Shown here piece by piece: positions 15,308-16,402 of a stretch of 16,402 nt of DNA. Positions within the stretch are counted from its first letter, which is position 1; each line of letters starts with the position of its first letter. This DNA comes from an uncultured Colwellia sp. (lineage in GTDB: Bacteria > Pseudomonadota > Gammaproteobacteria > Enterobacterales > Alteromonadaceae), in NCBI GenBank assembly GCA_913020705.1, contig CAJWBY010000109.1, forward strand, positions 1 to 16,402, given 5' to 3'. A program made the position numbers and the translations under genes. The notes below the pieces were generated by a model that made no database searches, had not been told where the DNA came from, and worked only from the letters and a program-made list of their open reading frames with translations.

Positions 15308-15913
15308 ATGATGAATAAACCTTTCTCTCAAGCATGCGAAAATAATAAACGACCTATTTTAGATATTTTGACAACCGTATTTTCAGAAAATAAACATGTG
15401 CTAGAAATTGGTTCAGGCACAGGGCAACATGCTGTTTTCTTTGGTCATCAATTACCACACTTAACGTGGCAAACCAGTGATTTATCGATAAATCATCAAG
15501 GTATTAATTTGTGGTTAGATGAAGTAGGTAGTGCCAATGTACAAAGACCCATCGTTATTGATTTAGACAAAACGTGGTCGATGCCAAAAGGTGACCTGCC
15601 AGTGGATGGATTATACACCGCTAATACGCTTCATATAATCAGTTGGGCATTGGTGGTTAAGTTTTTCGAAGATATTAAGTTAAATTTAGCACCTAATGCT
15701 AAGGTCTGCATATACGGCCCCTTCAATTATGAAGGAAAGTTCAGTAGTGAAAGTAACGCCAATTTTGATTTATGGCTAAAAGAAAGAGATGTAGACAGTG
15801 GTATTCGAAATATAGAAGAAATTTTATTGCTAGCAAATTCAGCGGGTCTTACCTTAATTGACGATCAGGCGATGCCTGCTAATAATCGTCTATTAGTTTT
15901 TTCAAAATCATAG
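15308..15913 (+). CDS. DUF938 family class I SAM-dependent methyltransferase (putative)
   Basis: A 201-residue protein with a Rossmann methyltransferase core: motif I VLEIGSGTGQHAVFF (31-45) for S-adenosylmethionine binding, the acidic second-strand end TSDLS (56-60), and the family segment YGPFNYEGKFSSESNANFD (about 136-154) followed by LKERD and GIRN. These are hallmarks of DUF938 (PF06080). The methyl acceptor is unknown. The frame is open back to a TTG at 15215, which would overlap the upstream gene by 82 bases and add residues unlike the family; I therefore start at 15308, with 15311 (adjacent Met) equally possible. No strong ribosome binding site is visible, so translation may depend on coupling to the FemAB-like gene 11 bases upstream. 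Confidence 0.85.
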   Translation: MMNKPFSQACENNKRPILDILTTVFSENKHVLEIGSGTGQHAVFFGHQLPHLTWQTSDLSINHQGINLWLDEVGSANVQRPIVIDLDKTWSMPKGDLPVDGLYTANTLHIISWALVVKFFEDIKLNLAPNAKVCIYGPFNYEGKFSSESNANFDLWLKERDVDSGIRNIEEILLLANSAGLTLIDDQAMPANNRLLVFSKS

Positions 15914-15962
15914 CATCATAAACCGTTTTTTCGAATTTTTACTCACTTAGAAAGCCGTTTTA

Positions 15963-16394
15963 ATGGGAATTGCAATGAATCTTAATAAATACAATGTTTT
16001 GTTCGAAAGCCCTTCAATTGAAGAGTTTATAGCATTGAGGTATAAAATAGGCTGGGGAGAAACAGACGTTGAAATGGCCAAAAATAGTTTAGTTAATTCA
16101 TTATTTCATGTAGTCATTCGTGATCAATCTAGTATTATTGGCATGGGGCGAGTAGTCGGTGATGGCTCTATGTACTTTTATATTCAAGATCTTGTTGTTG
16201 ATCCTGATTATCAACAACAAGGTATTGGCCGTACCTTGATGACTGAAATTGAACGTTATTTATCAGACGTCGCCAAGAAAGGTTCAACAATCGGACTGTT
16301 AGCCGCAAAAGGAAAAGAAAGCTTCTATAGTCACTACGGATACACTTCAAGACCTAGTGACTCATTAGGAAATGGGATGTGTAAATTTATATAG
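15963..16394 (+). CDS. GNAT family N-acetyltransferase
   Basis: A 143-residue single-domain acetyltransferase using acetyl-CoA. Motif A is clear: the strand IQDLVVDPDY (74-83) followed by the pyrophosphate-binding loop Q84-Q-Q-G87-I-G89-R and the helix TLMTEIERYL. The C-terminal part AAKGKESFYSHYGYTSRP (about 114-131) and the ending GNGMCKF are typical of small GNAT enzymes acting on amines or small metabolites. The acceptor cannot be predicted. Two starts are close: ATG 15963 and ATG 15975 (MNLNKY). The second has GGGA at good spacing and may be the real one, giving 139 residues. It follows the methyltransferase by 49 bases on the same strand with no terminator seen; co-transcription is possible. 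The reading frame is complete, eight bases before the window ends. Confidence 0.88.
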   Translation: MGIAMNLNKYNVLFESPSIEEFIALRYKIGWGETDVEMAKNSLVNSLFHVVIRDQSSIIGMGRVVGDGSMYFYIQDLVVDPDYQQQGIGRTLMTEIERYLSDVAKKGSTIGLLAAKGKESFYSHYGYTSRPSDSLGNGMCKFI

Positions 16395-16402
16395 GATCTC
16401 AT

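Overview
The window is AT-rich DNA from a Gammaproteobacterium, most likely a marine member of the Alteromonadales (Colwelliaceae such as Thalassotalea or Colwellia are my best guess). The guess rests on base composition by eye, an MSHA-type MshQ protein, and the DUF6279, FemAB-like and DUF938 families, all common in that order; no phylogenetic marker is present. I see no tRNA, rRNA, insertion sequence, CRISPR array or phage gene.

Layout. (1) Positions 1-580, minus strand: the start of a Tat-exported molybdopterin oxidoreductase large subunit and, overlapping it by 4 bp, its small [2Fe-2S] subunit (iorB/iorA type). (2) 823-5550, minus strand: a 1575-residue secreted mosaic protein ending in the DUF6701 region of MshQ. 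It carries LamG-like and PA14-like domains plus two further beta-rich N-terminal regions, and stands alone without other msh pilus genes. (3) 5551-5995: a divergent control region with a good plus-strand promoter, a long leader containing a 20-codon ORF, and several inverted repeats. (4) 5996-8258, plus strand: an Atm1-type ABC exporter half-transporter followed by a small SRPBCC-fold protein. (5) 8439-12908, plus strand: a two-gene RND efflux operon (periplasmic adaptor, inner-membrane pump) behind two inverted repeats that may be operators; no TolC-like channel or regulator is adjacent. (6) 12909-13067: a non-coding gap packed with overlapping, mutually exclusive hairpins. (7) 13068-16394, plus strand: a DUF6279 lipoprotein, a FemAB-like/DUF482 protein, a DUF938 methyltransferase and a GNAT acetyltransferase.

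How the genes work together. iorA/iorB encode one enzyme. The adaptor and pump form one efflux system that must recruit an outer-membrane channel encoded elsewhere. The ABC exporter and SRPBCC gene may be co-transcribed. The 14178-15913 pair (FemAB-like, DUF938) is closely spaced and probably an operon. The other neighbours look like ordinary accessory and housekeeping genes. I found no convincing complete new system; the best leads are the orphan mosaic MshQ-like protein and the structured non-coding regions at 5551-5995, 8310-8396 and 12933-13024.
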